Source of the DNA: Crossiella cryophila | Lineage (GTDB): Bacteria > Actinomycetota > Actinomycetes > Mycobacteriales > Pseudonocardiaceae | Length of the DNA stretch: 64,000 nt | Direction of reading: 5' to 3' | Assembly: GCF_014204915.1 (NCBI RefSeq) | Contig: NZ_JACHMH010000001.1 | Span: 8,457,501-8,521,500 of the forward strand | In this document: in pieces, positions 18,069-25,715 of the stretch | Numbering within the stretch: the first letter of the stretch is position 1 | How the letters are laid out: each line of letters begins with the position of its first letter | The notes under the pieces: generated by a model | What the model was told of the DNA's origin: nothing | Database searches by the model: none | What the model saw: the letters and a program-made list of their open reading frames with translations, nothing else | Translations under genes and position numbers: made by a program

Positions 18069-19259
18069 TCAGCGCAGGCGCTTCACGTCCACGGTCAGCG
18101 TGCCGGGGTCGCCGGAGCGGGTGGCGCCGCTGAAGTCCGGGCCGGGTGACACGTCGTCGTAGGGGAAGGCGTAGCCGCGGTTGTCGGGCAGGCGTTCGTG
18201 CACGATCCGGGCGTAGTGGTTGGTGGCCGCGTTGCGGTAGAAGTTGCTCGCGACCTCGCCGTGCGGCTGGTTCGGGTTGCTCAGCAACGTGGTGCGGTTC
18301 AGCGCGGCGGCCAGCCGCGGGATGATCGCCTTGCGCACGTCACTGGCCCCGGCCAGGCTGAACGGACCCGAGTCGCAGCTGAACACGTCCGCGGTGCTGG
18401 GCTTGGTGAACGCCTCGCCGTTGGCGAAGCGCAGCACGCCGCCGCTGACCCGGCCGGTCAGCCTGCCCGGTCCGCTCTGGGTGTCCACCACCAGGTTCGT
18501 GCCCGCGTACTTCGACCAGCACTGGTCGATGTAGCCGCCCAGGTAGTTGGCGAACGCGCTCGCCTTGTAGTGCGCGCTCATCGCCCGCAGGTTGCGGCCG
18601 TCCGGGCCCTTCTGGATCAGCTGGTTCCAGGCCGAACCCTCCCGGGACGCCTGGGCCTGCAACGCCGAGCAGATCCCGTCCAGCGCGCCCGCCGGCAACC
18701 CTGGCACGGTCTCCACCCGGCCGGAGAGCGAACGCAGCGAGAGCCCCAGCGGCGCGGCCACGAAGTCCACGTAACTGATGTTGGCGAACAGTTCCGCCTC
18801 GTTGAAGGTGAACTCGGCGAAGGTCCAGTTCTTGTTGATGTTGGGGTCGGCCGGGTTGAGGAAGCTGGGGTGCACGATGTGCGGGCCGGGGTTGACGAAG
18901 AAGTTCAGCTTCTGCCCGGTGACCACGTAGATCCGCGCGCCGTACATCCGCGGGATGGACACCGTGGTCGAGGAACCGGGGCCGCCCAACGGGATCGAGG
19001 GATCCTCGCCGAGCGGGGTGACCGGCGCGCCCGGCGAGGGCGGGTAGTACGAGCTGCCGTCGCGGCGGACGAACAGCGGGCGGTTGCCGGACAGGCCGAC
19101 GACATAGGCGTAGGCGGTGGCCGATCCGGAGTTGTTGACCAGGTTCAGGGTGAATCTCTGCGGCGTCGCGGCGGAGGCGGAACCCGCGGCGAGCTGGCCG
19201 ATGACAGGGGTGGCCAGTGCTGTCGCGGTTGCGCCGAGGAAGAGGCGACGAGAGATCAT
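18069..19259 (-). CDS. Secreted GH64 beta-1,3-glucanase
   Basis: A 396-residue exported enzyme of the thaumatin-like GH64 family, expected to cut beta-1,3-glucan (laminarin, fungal wall glucan), typically releasing laminaripentaose. ATG 19259 has GGAGGA 6 nt upstream. The N-terminus SRRLFLGATATALAT is a twin-arginine signal. Family segments seen are FTLNLVNNSGSATAYAYVVG, PRMYGARIYVV, EFTFNEAELFANISYVDFV (the likely catalytic Glu region) and ALDGICSAL. Length fits a single-domain family member with no added carbohydrate-binding module. A 32-bp LacI-type palindrome is upstream. Confidence 0.9.
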   Translation of the reverse strand: MISRRLFLGATATALATPVIGQLAAGSASAATPQRFTLNLVNNSGSATAYAYVVGLSGNRPLFVRRDGSSYYPPSPGAPVTPLGEDPSIPLGGPGSSTTVSIPRMYGARIYVVTGQKLNFFVNPGPHIVHPSFLNPADPNINKNWTFAEFTFNEAELFANISYVDFVAAPLGLSLRSLSGRVETVPGLPAGALDGICSALQAQASREGSAWNQLIQKGPDGRNLRAMSAHYKASAFANYLGGYIDQCWSKYAGTNLVVDTQSGPGRLTGRVSGGVLRFANGEAFTKPSTADVFSCDSGPFSLAGASDVRKAIIPRLAAALNRTTLLSNPNQPHGEVASNFYRNAATNHYARIVHERLPDNRGYAFPYDDVSPGPDFSGATRSGDPGTLTVDVKRLR

Positions 19260-19311
19260 GAGTGTTCCTCCACGTCGAGGAAGCTGACTCCATGCCACTG
19301 GCGGCTGCGAC

Positions 19312-19326
19312 CTGGAAACGCTCCAG
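19312..19326. promoter_or_regulatory. LacI-like dyad upstream of GH64
   Basis: CTGGAAACGCTCCAG has CTGGA/TCCAG arms around a central AACGC, like LacI-family operators. It lies 53-67 bp upstream of the GH64 start, close to where the promoter should be. Confidence 0.4.
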
Positions 19327-19339
19327 TAGTTGGGACACA

Positions 19340-19371
19340 GGGAGTGTGCGAGAGCGCTCTCACACACTCCC
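19340..19371. promoter_or_regulatory. 32-bp near-perfect palindrome upstream of GH64
   Basis: Arms GGGAGTGTGCGAGAGC and GCTCTCACACACTCCC match at 15 of 16 positions. The centre GAGAGCGCTCTC resembles the CebR/CelR box TGGGAGCGCTCCCA of actinobacterial LacI regulators. It lies 81-112 bp upstream of the GH64 start. A second 12-bp palindrome, CGGTATATACCG, lies at 19434-19445. Confidence 0.7.
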
Positions 19372-19445
19372 TACGGTGACGCCGATCCCCGAGGAAAGTC
19401 AAGGTGTTCAGCTCGGGGATATGTTCAGGATCGCGGTATATACCG

Positions 19446-20582
19446 TCACGCGGTATGCAATGCCAGTCCGTAGGTGGACAGGATCTCGTTGATCGGCTGG
19501 AACCAGGTCCGGCCACCGCCGCGGCAGTCGCCGTAACCACCCGAGGTGACGCCCTGGGCCTGGTCGCCGGTGATGAAGGAACCACCGGAGTCACCGCCCT
19601 CGGCGCACACGCTGGTGCCGGTCATCTGGTGCACCGCGCCCTGGGCGTAGTTGATGGTCTCGTTGTGCGAGAGCACCTGTCCGCAGTGCCAGCGGGTGGT
19701 CGAGCCGGAGCGGCACACCGAGGTGCCCACCGGGGCCACCCAGGAACCGCGGACCAGCGAGTCCGGCACGGTGCCCCAGCCGAGCACCACCGGCACCGTC
19801 CACCAGCCGCCGCCGGTGCGCACGAAGGCGTAGTCGTTGCCGGGGAAGGAGGAACCGGCGAAGGTGCCCATCCAGGACCGGTCCCAGCCGTTGACCTGGG
19901 CGCCCGTTCCCGCGCAGTGCCCTGCGGTGACGAAGCCGCCGTGCACGGAGAACCCGATGGAGCAGCGGACATTCCCGGTGTAGTACGGGTCGCCGCCGAC
20001 CACCCCGGCCGCGTAGGTGCGCGGGGTGCGCACCCCCTGGCGGTGCACGGTCACCGGTCCGGCCGCGCGGGCCCGGTCCAGGAATCCGCGCAGGGCGGGC
20101 GAATCAGCGCCCTCGACCACGTTGACCACCACGGTGTTGCCGCGTGGGTCGACGTGCCAGCTCGCGACCTCGGCCGGGGCCTGTCTGGTCGCGGCGAGCT
20201 GGTCGAGGGTGGTCTTGGCGCGGTCCAGGACCCGCGCCGAGTGGGTGACCGGCACGGCTTCCGCGCCGGTGGCCCGGATCGCGGCGGCCTTGGCCGGGTC
20301 GGTGACCGCGACGACGAGCTTGCCGCGGCCGGGGTCGAACCAGGATCCGCCGAGGGACTCCCCCGCGGCGGATTCGGCGGCCGGGACCAGGCGGGAGGCA
20401 TCGGCCTCCTGCTTCACCCGGACGACGGCCTGGCGTTCGGTGAGCCCGAGGTCCTGCCGCATGGCGGGCAGCAACCCAGGGGAGAGCACGGGATCGGCCA
20501 TGGCGACCGGCGCGAGACCGGCGGCGGCCGACAGGGCGAGGGACACGGCGAGGCCCAACCGGACCGCGGCGCTGCGTGGCAT
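19446..20582 (-). CDS. Secreted S1E alpha-lytic/streptogrisin-type protease
   Basis: A 378-residue preproprotease. ATG 20582 has AAGGAG 6 nt upstream. A signal peptide ends at MADPV, and a pro-region of about 150 residues follows (MRQDLGLTERQAVVRVK and other alpha-lytic pro-domain repeats). The mature chymotrypsin-fold domain carries His in FVTAGHC, Asp in GNDYAFV and Ser in GDSGGSF. Paired Cys around CSIGF/GHC, VCRSG/WHCGQ and VCAEGG/GDCRG give three likely disulfides. It lies among glucanase genes and could degrade wall mannoproteins of fungal prey; that role is inference. Confidence 0.94.
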   Translation of the reverse strand: MPRSAAVRLGLAVSLALSAAAGLAPVAMADPVLSPGLLPAMRQDLGLTERQAVVRVKQEADASRLVPAAESAAGESLGGSWFDPGRGKLVVAVTDPAKAAAIRATGAEAVPVTHSARVLDRAKTTLDQLAATRQAPAEVASWHVDPRGNTVVVNVVEGADSPALRGFLDRARAAGPVTVHRQGVRTPRTYAAGVVGGDPYYTGNVRCSIGFSVHGGFVTAGHCAGTGAQVNGWDRSWMGTFAGSSFPGNDYAFVRTGGGWWTVPVVLGWGTVPDSLVRGSWVAPVGTSVCRSGSTTRWHCGQVLSHNETINYAQGAVHQMTGTSVCAEGGDSGGSFITGDQAQGVTSGGYGDCRGGGRTWFQPINEILSTYGLALHTA

Positions 20583-20650
20583 CTGAATCTCCTTGTGGCG
20601 GAAGGAGGAACCTGGCGGCGGAGGTTCAGTGCGGACGCCCAACGTGACAC

Positions 20651-20666
20651 GGTGGTCCAGACCGGT
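20651..20666. promoter_or_regulatory. Possible dre-like GntR operator
   Basis: GGTGGTCCAGACCGGT contains TGGTCCAGACC, close to the DasR dre pattern TGGTCTAGACCA. It is about 70 bp upstream of the protease start. The match is imperfect, so control by a DasR-like regulator of aminosugar metabolism is speculative. Confidence 0.35.
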
Positions 20667-20714
20667 CAAGGACTCGGCCAACGCTGACCGCATCCGGACA
20701 ACTCCGGGCGGGGA

Positions 20715-20756
20715 CACCACAGACCCCCCGCCCGAACGGACAGGGGGCCGGTGGTG
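20715..20756 (-). terminator. Hairpin after the beta-helix gene
   Basis: Outer arms CACCAC/GTGGTG and inner arms CCCCC/GGGGG form a nested stem downstream of the minus-strand gene that ends at 20801. Likely a rho-independent-type terminator without a T-tract. Confidence 0.6.
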
Positions 20757-20800
20757 CAGGGGAAACAGGCTGTGCCGGGCAGGTGTGGCCTGCCGCCGGT

Positions 20801-23038
20801 TCAGGCGGTGAAGACCCGGAGTTCGGCGAGTTGTCCGGCGGGCCAGCCGGTGTTGCCGGTGATCCGCACCCGCAGGTAGCGCACGCCGGTGACCGGGAAA
20901 CCAGCCGTGGCGGTGTTGCCGGTGGCGGGGTCGAAGGTGTATCCGCGTGCGCCCACGAGTTCGGTGTAGCCGGATCCGTTGGCACTGCCCAGGATGGTGG
21001 CGGTCTGGGTGCGCGCACCCCAGGCCGGGTTGGGCGGCAGGGCCAGGCCGACCCGGTTGACCTGGTGGGTCGAGCCCAGGTCCACGGTGATCTCCTGCGG
21101 GAAGGCGTTGCTGGCGCTTTCCCAGTAGCTGTCGGCGTTTCCGTCCACCGCGCGGGCCGCGACCAGGTCGAACACGTTGCTGCCGGCGCTGATCGGCTTG
21201 CCCTGGGCCACGTTCACGCCACCGGGCGGCGGAGTGCTGGTGGTGGTCGGGTTGCCGCCGCCACCGGGCTCGGGCCAGGTGCAGCCCGCCCACACGTGGT
21301 CCTGCCAGCCGTTGTTGCCGCCGCCGGCCTGCAGGCTGAAGCTGCCGTTGGGGTAGGGGCAGTTGTAGACCCCGGCCCGGCCGGTGCCGGTGGCGGTGAC
21401 GTTGGCCGCGGTGATCGAGCCGCGGGTCTCGGCCTGCAGCACCACGGTGCGCGCGTCGCGCACGGTGGCGCCGTTGATGTGCACGCTGCTCACCGGCAGT
21501 CCCTTGCCGCCGCCGCTGACCGCCTGGATCGCGCTGTACGGGCTGTCCAGGAACTGGTTCCCGGTCAGCTCGACCCGCACCCCGCCCTCCACCGGATGGT
21601 CGTAGGAGTCGATGCGCAGCGCGCTCATCGGGTGTCCCCAGTTGGGGTTCATCGCACCGGCCCGCACGGTCACGTTGTCCCGCACCGCGATCGTGCCGGC
21701 CAAGGGAGTGAAGCCCCTGCCGGCCAGGAATTCCTGGTTGGAGATGGCGATGCCGCTGCCGAGGGCGTTGGTGTCCACGATGGCGTTGCGGGACACGGTG
21801 GTGTCGGTGCCGCCGTAGATCGCGATGCCGTTGGCCAGGTTGGGCTGCACGATGGTGTTGTGGCTGAAGGTGTTGCCGCGGTTGGCCGAGTGGATCGACC
21901 ACATGGCCAGCGCGTCGTCACCGGTGTTGCGCAGGAAGTTGTTGCGCACCACCGAGTTGGTCACGGTGCCGTTGAAGTTGAGGCCGTCGGCCTTGAGGTC
22001 GAGGAAGCGGCTGTTCTCGATGGTGAGGTTGTTGTTGTTCGGGCCGACCAGCCACAGCCCGACCTTCTGGTGCTGGATCCAGATGTTGGACACCACGGAT
22101 CCGTTGCCCAGACTGCCGTTGACGAAGTTGTCCGGCCGCTCGTCCACCCGCTGGGCCACCTCGCCGATCACCGCGAAGTCGTGTAGCCGCAAGGTGCCCG
22201 AGGTGCTGGCGTTGTCGATCAGGTGGGTGCCGCGCAGGGTGGCGTGCCAGGGTCCGGCGCCGCGCACGGTGACGTTGTCGATCTCCAGCTTGTTGGTGAC
22301 CCGGAAATCGCCCGGCGGGATCCACACCGACCGGCCCTGGGCGCGGGCCTGCGCGATGGCCCGGTTGATCGCGCCGGTGGAATCGCCGCCACCACTGGGA
22401 TCCGCGCCGGTCGCGGTGATCGAGACGGAGTTCGCCGGTTGACCGGCGGGCCCGGCGACCTGCTCGAAGTCGGCGAGGTCGATGATCGCGGGCAGGTCGC
22501 CGCCGTCGACCTGGAGCCGCACCCGGTCCCCGGCGTTGGCCTGGCGGCCCAGCAGCAGCCGGGCGTGCTGGAACAGTTGGTGCGTCTTGGCTCCGGGGAT
22601 CCAGGCGGTCTCCAGGTAGCCGAAGCGGGCGGTGAGCGCGAGTTTGCCGGGCAGCTTCTGCCCGTTGAGGTAGACCGAGAGCGAACCGGACTGGCCGCGC
22701 GGCACGTTGTGCGCGACCACCACCGCGTTCGCCTGCCCGGCCAGGGTGAATTCCACGTGCTGGCCCGGATCCAGGCGGACCGCGCGCCGCCCGGACGCCT
22801 CCGAGGCGACGGTGCCCTGGGTGTGGTCGGGGCCGACCGCGCTTCCGTTGGTGGCGGCGGATTCGGCTTCGTAGGTGGTGAACGGGACGCTCGCGCCATA
22901 CCCGGCGGGTATGTCCGCGCTGGGGGCGGCCAGCGCGGCGGGCGCGGTGCTGAGGACGGTGATCGTGGCGGCGGTCAGGACCACCGCGGTTAACGCTGCG
23001 GCCAGTGGAGCCAGCCGCCGTACGGGCAGGTCTGTCAT
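20801..23038 (-). CDS. Secreted right-handed beta-helix glycan hydrolase with CBM and discoidin domains
   Basis: A 745-residue exported protein. A signal peptide ends near AALAAPS. Residues of about 45-195 are a CBM6/35-like jelly roll (YEAESAATNG, GQHVEFTLAGQAN). From about 205 to 570 there is a parallel beta-helix whose coils are easy to see (NNNLTIENSRFLDL, NSVVRNNFLRNTGDDALAMWS, RGNTFSHNTIVQ). After a Pro/Thr linker a discoidin/CBM32-type domain closes the protein (VDGNADSYWESA, VDLGSTHQVNRVGL). The Asp-Asp in NTGDDAL is the best catalytic candidate and resembles GH87 alpha-1,3-glucanases/mycodextranases. GH family uncertain; a secreted polysaccharide hydrolase is well supported. Confidence 0.75.
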   Translation of the reverse strand: MTDLPVRRLAPLAAALTAVVLTAATITVLSTAPAALAAPSADIPAGYGASVPFTTYEAESAATNGSAVGPDHTQGTVASEASGRRAVRLDPGQHVEFTLAGQANAVVVAHNVPRGQSGSLSVYLNGQKLPGKLALTARFGYLETAWIPGAKTHQLFQHARLLLGRQANAGDRVRLQVDGGDLPAIIDLADFEQVAGPAGQPANSVSITATGADPSGGGDSTGAINRAIAQARAQGRSVWIPPGDFRVTNKLEIDNVTVRGAGPWHATLRGTHLIDNASTSGTLRLHDFAVIGEVAQRVDERPDNFVNGSLGNGSVVSNIWIQHQKVGLWLVGPNNNNLTIENSRFLDLKADGLNFNGTVTNSVVRNNFLRNTGDDALAMWSIHSANRGNTFSHNTIVQPNLANGIAIYGGTDTTVSRNAIVDTNALGSGIAISNQEFLAGRGFTPLAGTIAVRDNVTVRAGAMNPNWGHPMSALRIDSYDHPVEGGVRVELTGNQFLDSPYSAIQAVSGGGKGLPVSSVHINGATVRDARTVVLQAETRGSITAANVTATGTGRAGVYNCPYPNGSFSLQAGGGNNGWQDHVWAGCTWPEPGGGGNPTTTSTPPPGGVNVAQGKPISAGSNVFDLVAARAVDGNADSYWESASNAFPQEITVDLGSTHQVNRVGLALPPNPAWGARTQTATILGSANGSGYTELVGARGYTFDPATGNTATAGFPVTGVRYLRVRITGNTGWPAGQLAELRVFTA

Positions 23039-23156
23039 GGCAGGGCGCACCTTTGCGTCGATCTGGGTATGGCCGTTGGCGGCGGCGATCCCCGGCGGAT
23101 CGGTGCGTGTCGTGCCGAGAAGGTAGATGTTTCCGACAGATGACCGCAATACTTCA

Positions 23157-23187
23157 ACTGGATTGCGCAAAACTTGCACAATCCAGT
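23157..23187. promoter_or_regulatory. 31-bp inverted repeat upstream of beta-helix gene
   Basis: Arms ACTGGATTGCGCAA and TTGCACAATCCAGT are complementary at 13 of 14 positions around a 3-nt centre. The site lies 119 bp upstream of the minus-strand start at 23038 and 142 bp upstream of the plus-strand start at 23329. A strong operator candidate; regulator unknown. Confidence 0.65.
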
Positions 23188-23239
23188 GGGTGACTCCCGG
23201 AAAACGGGCTCCACTCCGCAAGGGGCTTGCCGAGGGCAG

Positions 23240-23254
23240 CGCAAACCGCTTGCG
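23240..23254. promoter_or_regulatory. LacI-like box between divergent genes
   Basis: CGCAAACCGCTTGCG is palindromic except for one pair. It shares AAACCGCTT with the box upstream of the GH55 gene (54874-54888, reverse strand). Confidence 0.4.
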
Positions 23255-23328
23255 GCACCGGCAGACCCGTTCGGCCGAATCCGGAGGTGGGGCTGAACCG
23301 GAGTGGGTCCGGCACCCGTTGCCCGGAC

Positions 23329-23829
23329 ATGGACCACCTCGTGGAGCAGCACCGCGCCGCCTCGGTCTGGACCCCCTATCCCCCGAACCCGGAGGGTCCG
23401 GCCGATCCGGCGCGGGATGTGCTGTGGCGGATCAGCGAACTGCTGGTCGCGCACGGGGTGGCCAGGGCGGATGTGCACCTGCTGCTACCCCCCGAGCGGC
23501 AGGTGCGCACCGCGCTGGGCTATCAGGCCGACCGCGAGCAGGACGCCGCGCTGGCCGCGGATGAGTCCGTGTGCGAGTCCTTCGCCGCGGTGTGCCCGGT
23601 GCACGATCCCCTGGTACGCAAGATGTTCCGCGGTCGCGGCCTGCGCTGCCCCGGCACCAGGTCGAGCTGTCCGTGGCGCGGGGAGGGCTGGCGGCGGCAC
23701 TGCGCGGCGCCGATGGCCGCGGTGGTGGAGCACCCGGCCACCGGCGAGCGGCGGCGCTGGTGCCTGGTGCACCTGGCGGTGGAGCGGGCGATGAACCCCG
23801 GGCTACGGGTGGTCGCGGCGGCTCACTGA
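23329..23829 (+). CDS. Cys-rich hypothetical protein
   Basis: A 166-residue soluble protein from ATG 23329. The first 90 residues are helical (VLWRISELLVAHGVARADVHLLLPPERQV). The second half holds clustered Cys: VCESF, VCPVHDP, RCPGTRSSCPW, HCAAPM and RWCLVHLA, which could bind zinc or an Fe-S cluster. The ribosome site is poor. It overlaps the converging LuxR gene by 7 bp and is divergent from the beta-helix hydrolase. Family not recognised; the Cys pattern and mixed composition suggest a real gene. Confidence 0.6.
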   Translation: MDHLVEQHRAASVWTPYPPNPEGPADPARDVLWRISELLVAHGVARADVHLLLPPERQVRTALGYQADREQDAALAADESVCESFAAVCPVHDPLVRKMFRGRGLRCPGTRSSCPWRGEGWRRHCAAPMAAVVEHPATGERRRWCLVHLAVERAMNPGLRVVAAAH

Positions 23830-25571
23830 CCGGCGCCGGGCGGCAGATCCGCGCGGCCGGCGCAGCCGAGTTTGCGGTAGGCGCGGTGCAGGTGGTTGTT
23901 GATGGTGCGCACCGAGACGCCGAGCCGCAGCGCGATCTGCGGGTCGGTCAGCCCGGTCACGGCCAGCCGCACCACCTCGCTCTCCCTGGTGGACAGCGGT
24001 TCGTTCTGGGCCAGCAGCGCGAGTCCCGGCGTGCGGGCGCCGCTGTGCCGCACCGGCAGCATCCGGGCCCGGCGGATCGCGGCGGCGGCCTTGCGGGACT
24101 GCCCGGCCCGCTGGTGCAGGGCGGCGAGTTCGGCCAGGGCCTCCGCGCCGTAGAGCAGGGCGCCCGCGGTGAGGAACTGCTCGGCCACCGCGGCCAGCAG
24201 GTCGGCGTCCGCGGTGGCGATGGCGCGGCTGTAGTCCAGCCGGGCCCGCAGGTAGCCGTGCTGGCCGATGCTGTGCCAGAACGGGGCGGCGGAGCGGGCC
24301 AGGCCGAGGCGGCCGAGGGTGTGCGCGCGGGCGGCCCGGTCCCAGGTGGTGTCCTCGGCCTTGGCGCACAACAGGTCCCTGGCCTGGTCGAGATCGCCGC
24401 GGACGGCCGCGGCCCAGGCGCGGGCCACCGCGGTCGAGGCGGCCAGGTGCGCGGTGGCGGCTTCGGCCGGGGGCAGCGCACCGGCGGCCACCGCGGCCGG
24501 GTCGCCGAGCTGGGCGGCGGCGGCCAGGCGCAGGATGGCCCAGCGCGGATCGTCGTCGGGTAACAGGCACAGCAGGTCGTGGGCGCGGCGGATCTGCCCG
24601 TGCGCCAACAGCATCGAGGCCAGGATCACGCCGTGCCCGGACCGGTGCGCGGCATCGGCGGCGGCGAAGCGTTCCGTGGCCGCGGCCAGCGCCTCCTCGA
24701 TCCGCCCGGCGCACATCAGTCCGGTCACGTGGTCCTGATCGTCCTCAGTGGACGGTTCGGGCACCGGGGTGGCGCCCAGTGCCGCGCCGATCCCGGTGTG
24801 CGCCAGTTCGACCCGCCAGCCGGTCGGGGTCTCCACCGCGGTGATCAGTTCCTGTTCGGCCAGGATGATCAGGTCGTGCCGGTCGACCAGGCGCTCGAAC
24901 ACCGGCAGCGGCGCGAACCCGGTGGCCGCGATCAGGTCCAGGGCCTGCCGTTGCGCGGCGTCCAGTCCGGCCAGGCGCAGCTCGATCACCTCGGTCAGGG
25001 AACCGCCTTGGTCGGCAGGGTGATCCGCGGCCAGGTGCACCAGCTCGCGCAGTAGTCGCGGACTGCCTTGGGCGAGCTGGGCCAGTCGCCGGGCGGCCGG
25101 GTGGTCGCCGGTGAGCGCCCTGGCCAGCTCGATCATGTCGGTGGCGCCCAGTGGCGGCAGGTCGACCCGGCCGAGGTTCTCCCCCGGCCACAGTCCGTCC
25201 GGCCCGGCGGCGATCACCCGCACCAGGCCCTGGCGCACCAGTTCCAGGAGCAGTTCGGCGTCGGCCTCGGCCAGCAGGTGCGCGTCGTCGACCACCGCGA
25301 GCACCCTGGTGGCCGGGCCCAGCAGCACCGTGCACACCAGCGTGGACAGCCCGCGCCCGCCGATGATCGGCTCGATCCGGAACCCGTGGCCCTGCGCCCA
25401 GTCCGCGATCTCGGCCAGCACCCGGCTGCGCCCCACCCCGGACACGGCGACGCCGTCGATCCGCCGGTCCGTCAGCAGGGCGCGGATCCGGCCCAGTTCC
25501 GCGGTCCGGCCGAGGATGCCGACCGCCCGAGCGGGCAGCGGCCGGGGAATCCCCGGTGTGGTGGTGTTCAT
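23823..25571 (-). CDS. LuxR-type regulator with AAA-like ATPase region
   Basis: A 582-residue regulator resembling small LAL/MalT-type proteins. The N-terminal region has a P-loop-like GVAVSGVGRSRVLAEIA, but the Walker A Lys is Arg, and a Walker B-like VLAVVDDAHLL, so ATP hydrolysis may be lost. A helical repeat region of about 300 residues follows (for example AAATERFAAADAAHRSGHG). The C-terminal LuxR helix-turn-helix reads LSTRESEVVRLAVTGLTDPQ and VSVRTINNHLHRAYRKLG. ATG 25571 has GGAGGA upstream. A 34-bp perfect palindrome sits just ahead of the ribosome site. Neighbouring sugar genes suggest a carbohydrate role; this is inference. Confidence 0.85.
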   Translation of the reverse strand: MNTTTPGIPRPLPARAVGILGRTAELGRIRALLTDRRIDGVAVSGVGRSRVLAEIADWAQGHGFRIEPIIGGRGLSTLVCTVLLGPATRVLAVVDDAHLLAEADAELLLELVRQGLVRVIAAGPDGLWPGENLGRVDLPPLGATDMIELARALTGDHPAARRLAQLAQGSPRLLRELVHLAADHPADQGGSLTEVIELRLAGLDAAQRQALDLIAATGFAPLPVFERLVDRHDLIILAEQELITAVETPTGWRVELAHTGIGAALGATPVPEPSTEDDQDHVTGLMCAGRIEEALAAATERFAAADAAHRSGHGVILASMLLAHGQIRRAHDLLCLLPDDDPRWAILRLAAAAQLGDPAAVAAGALPPAEAATAHLAASTAVARAWAAAVRGDLDQARDLLCAKAEDTTWDRAARAHTLGRLGLARSAAPFWHSIGQHGYLRARLDYSRAIATADADLLAAVAEQFLTAGALLYGAEALAELAALHQRAGQSRKAAAAIRRARMLPVRHSGARTPGLALLAQNEPLSTRESEVVRLAVTGLTDPQIALRLGVSVRTINNHLHRAYRKLGCAGRADLPPGAGQ

Positions 25572-25581
25572 GGGTCCTCCA

Positions 25582-25615
25582 GGCAGGTTCAGGTAATGGA
25601 TTACCTGAACCTGCC
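25582..25615. promoter_or_regulatory. 34-bp perfect palindrome at the luxR-type leader
   Basis: Arms GGCAGGTTCAGGTAAT and ATTACCTGAACCTGCC are fully complementary around GG; two more C-G pairs follow after one mismatch. It begins 11 bp upstream of the start codon, next to the ribosome site. As DNA it is an operator candidate; as RNA a 16-bp stem that could control translation. Confidence 0.75.
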
Positions 25616-25631
25616 CGGCAAGTCGAGATCA

Positions 25632-25655
25632 GCCGATCGAACCTGTCCGATCGGC
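25632..25655 (-). terminator. Hairpin downstream of the GH13 gene
   Basis: GCCGATCG and CGATCGGC form a perfect 8-bp stem with an 8-nt loop, about 60 bp past the stop of the minus-strand sugar operon. No T-tract on that strand. It may instead belong to the luxR-type promoter region. Confidence 0.45.
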
Positions 25656-25715
25656 CCTGAGCAGGTGTTTTGGCATATGGTCGACTGGGCCGGACGCCGT
25701 TGTCCGACCACCTGG

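Noticed and set aside
19446-21902. Single 818-codon frame joining the protease to upstream sequence
   Set aside because: Only the part from 20582 has a signal peptide and ribosome site. The upstream part is an out-of-frame shadow of the beta-helix gene.
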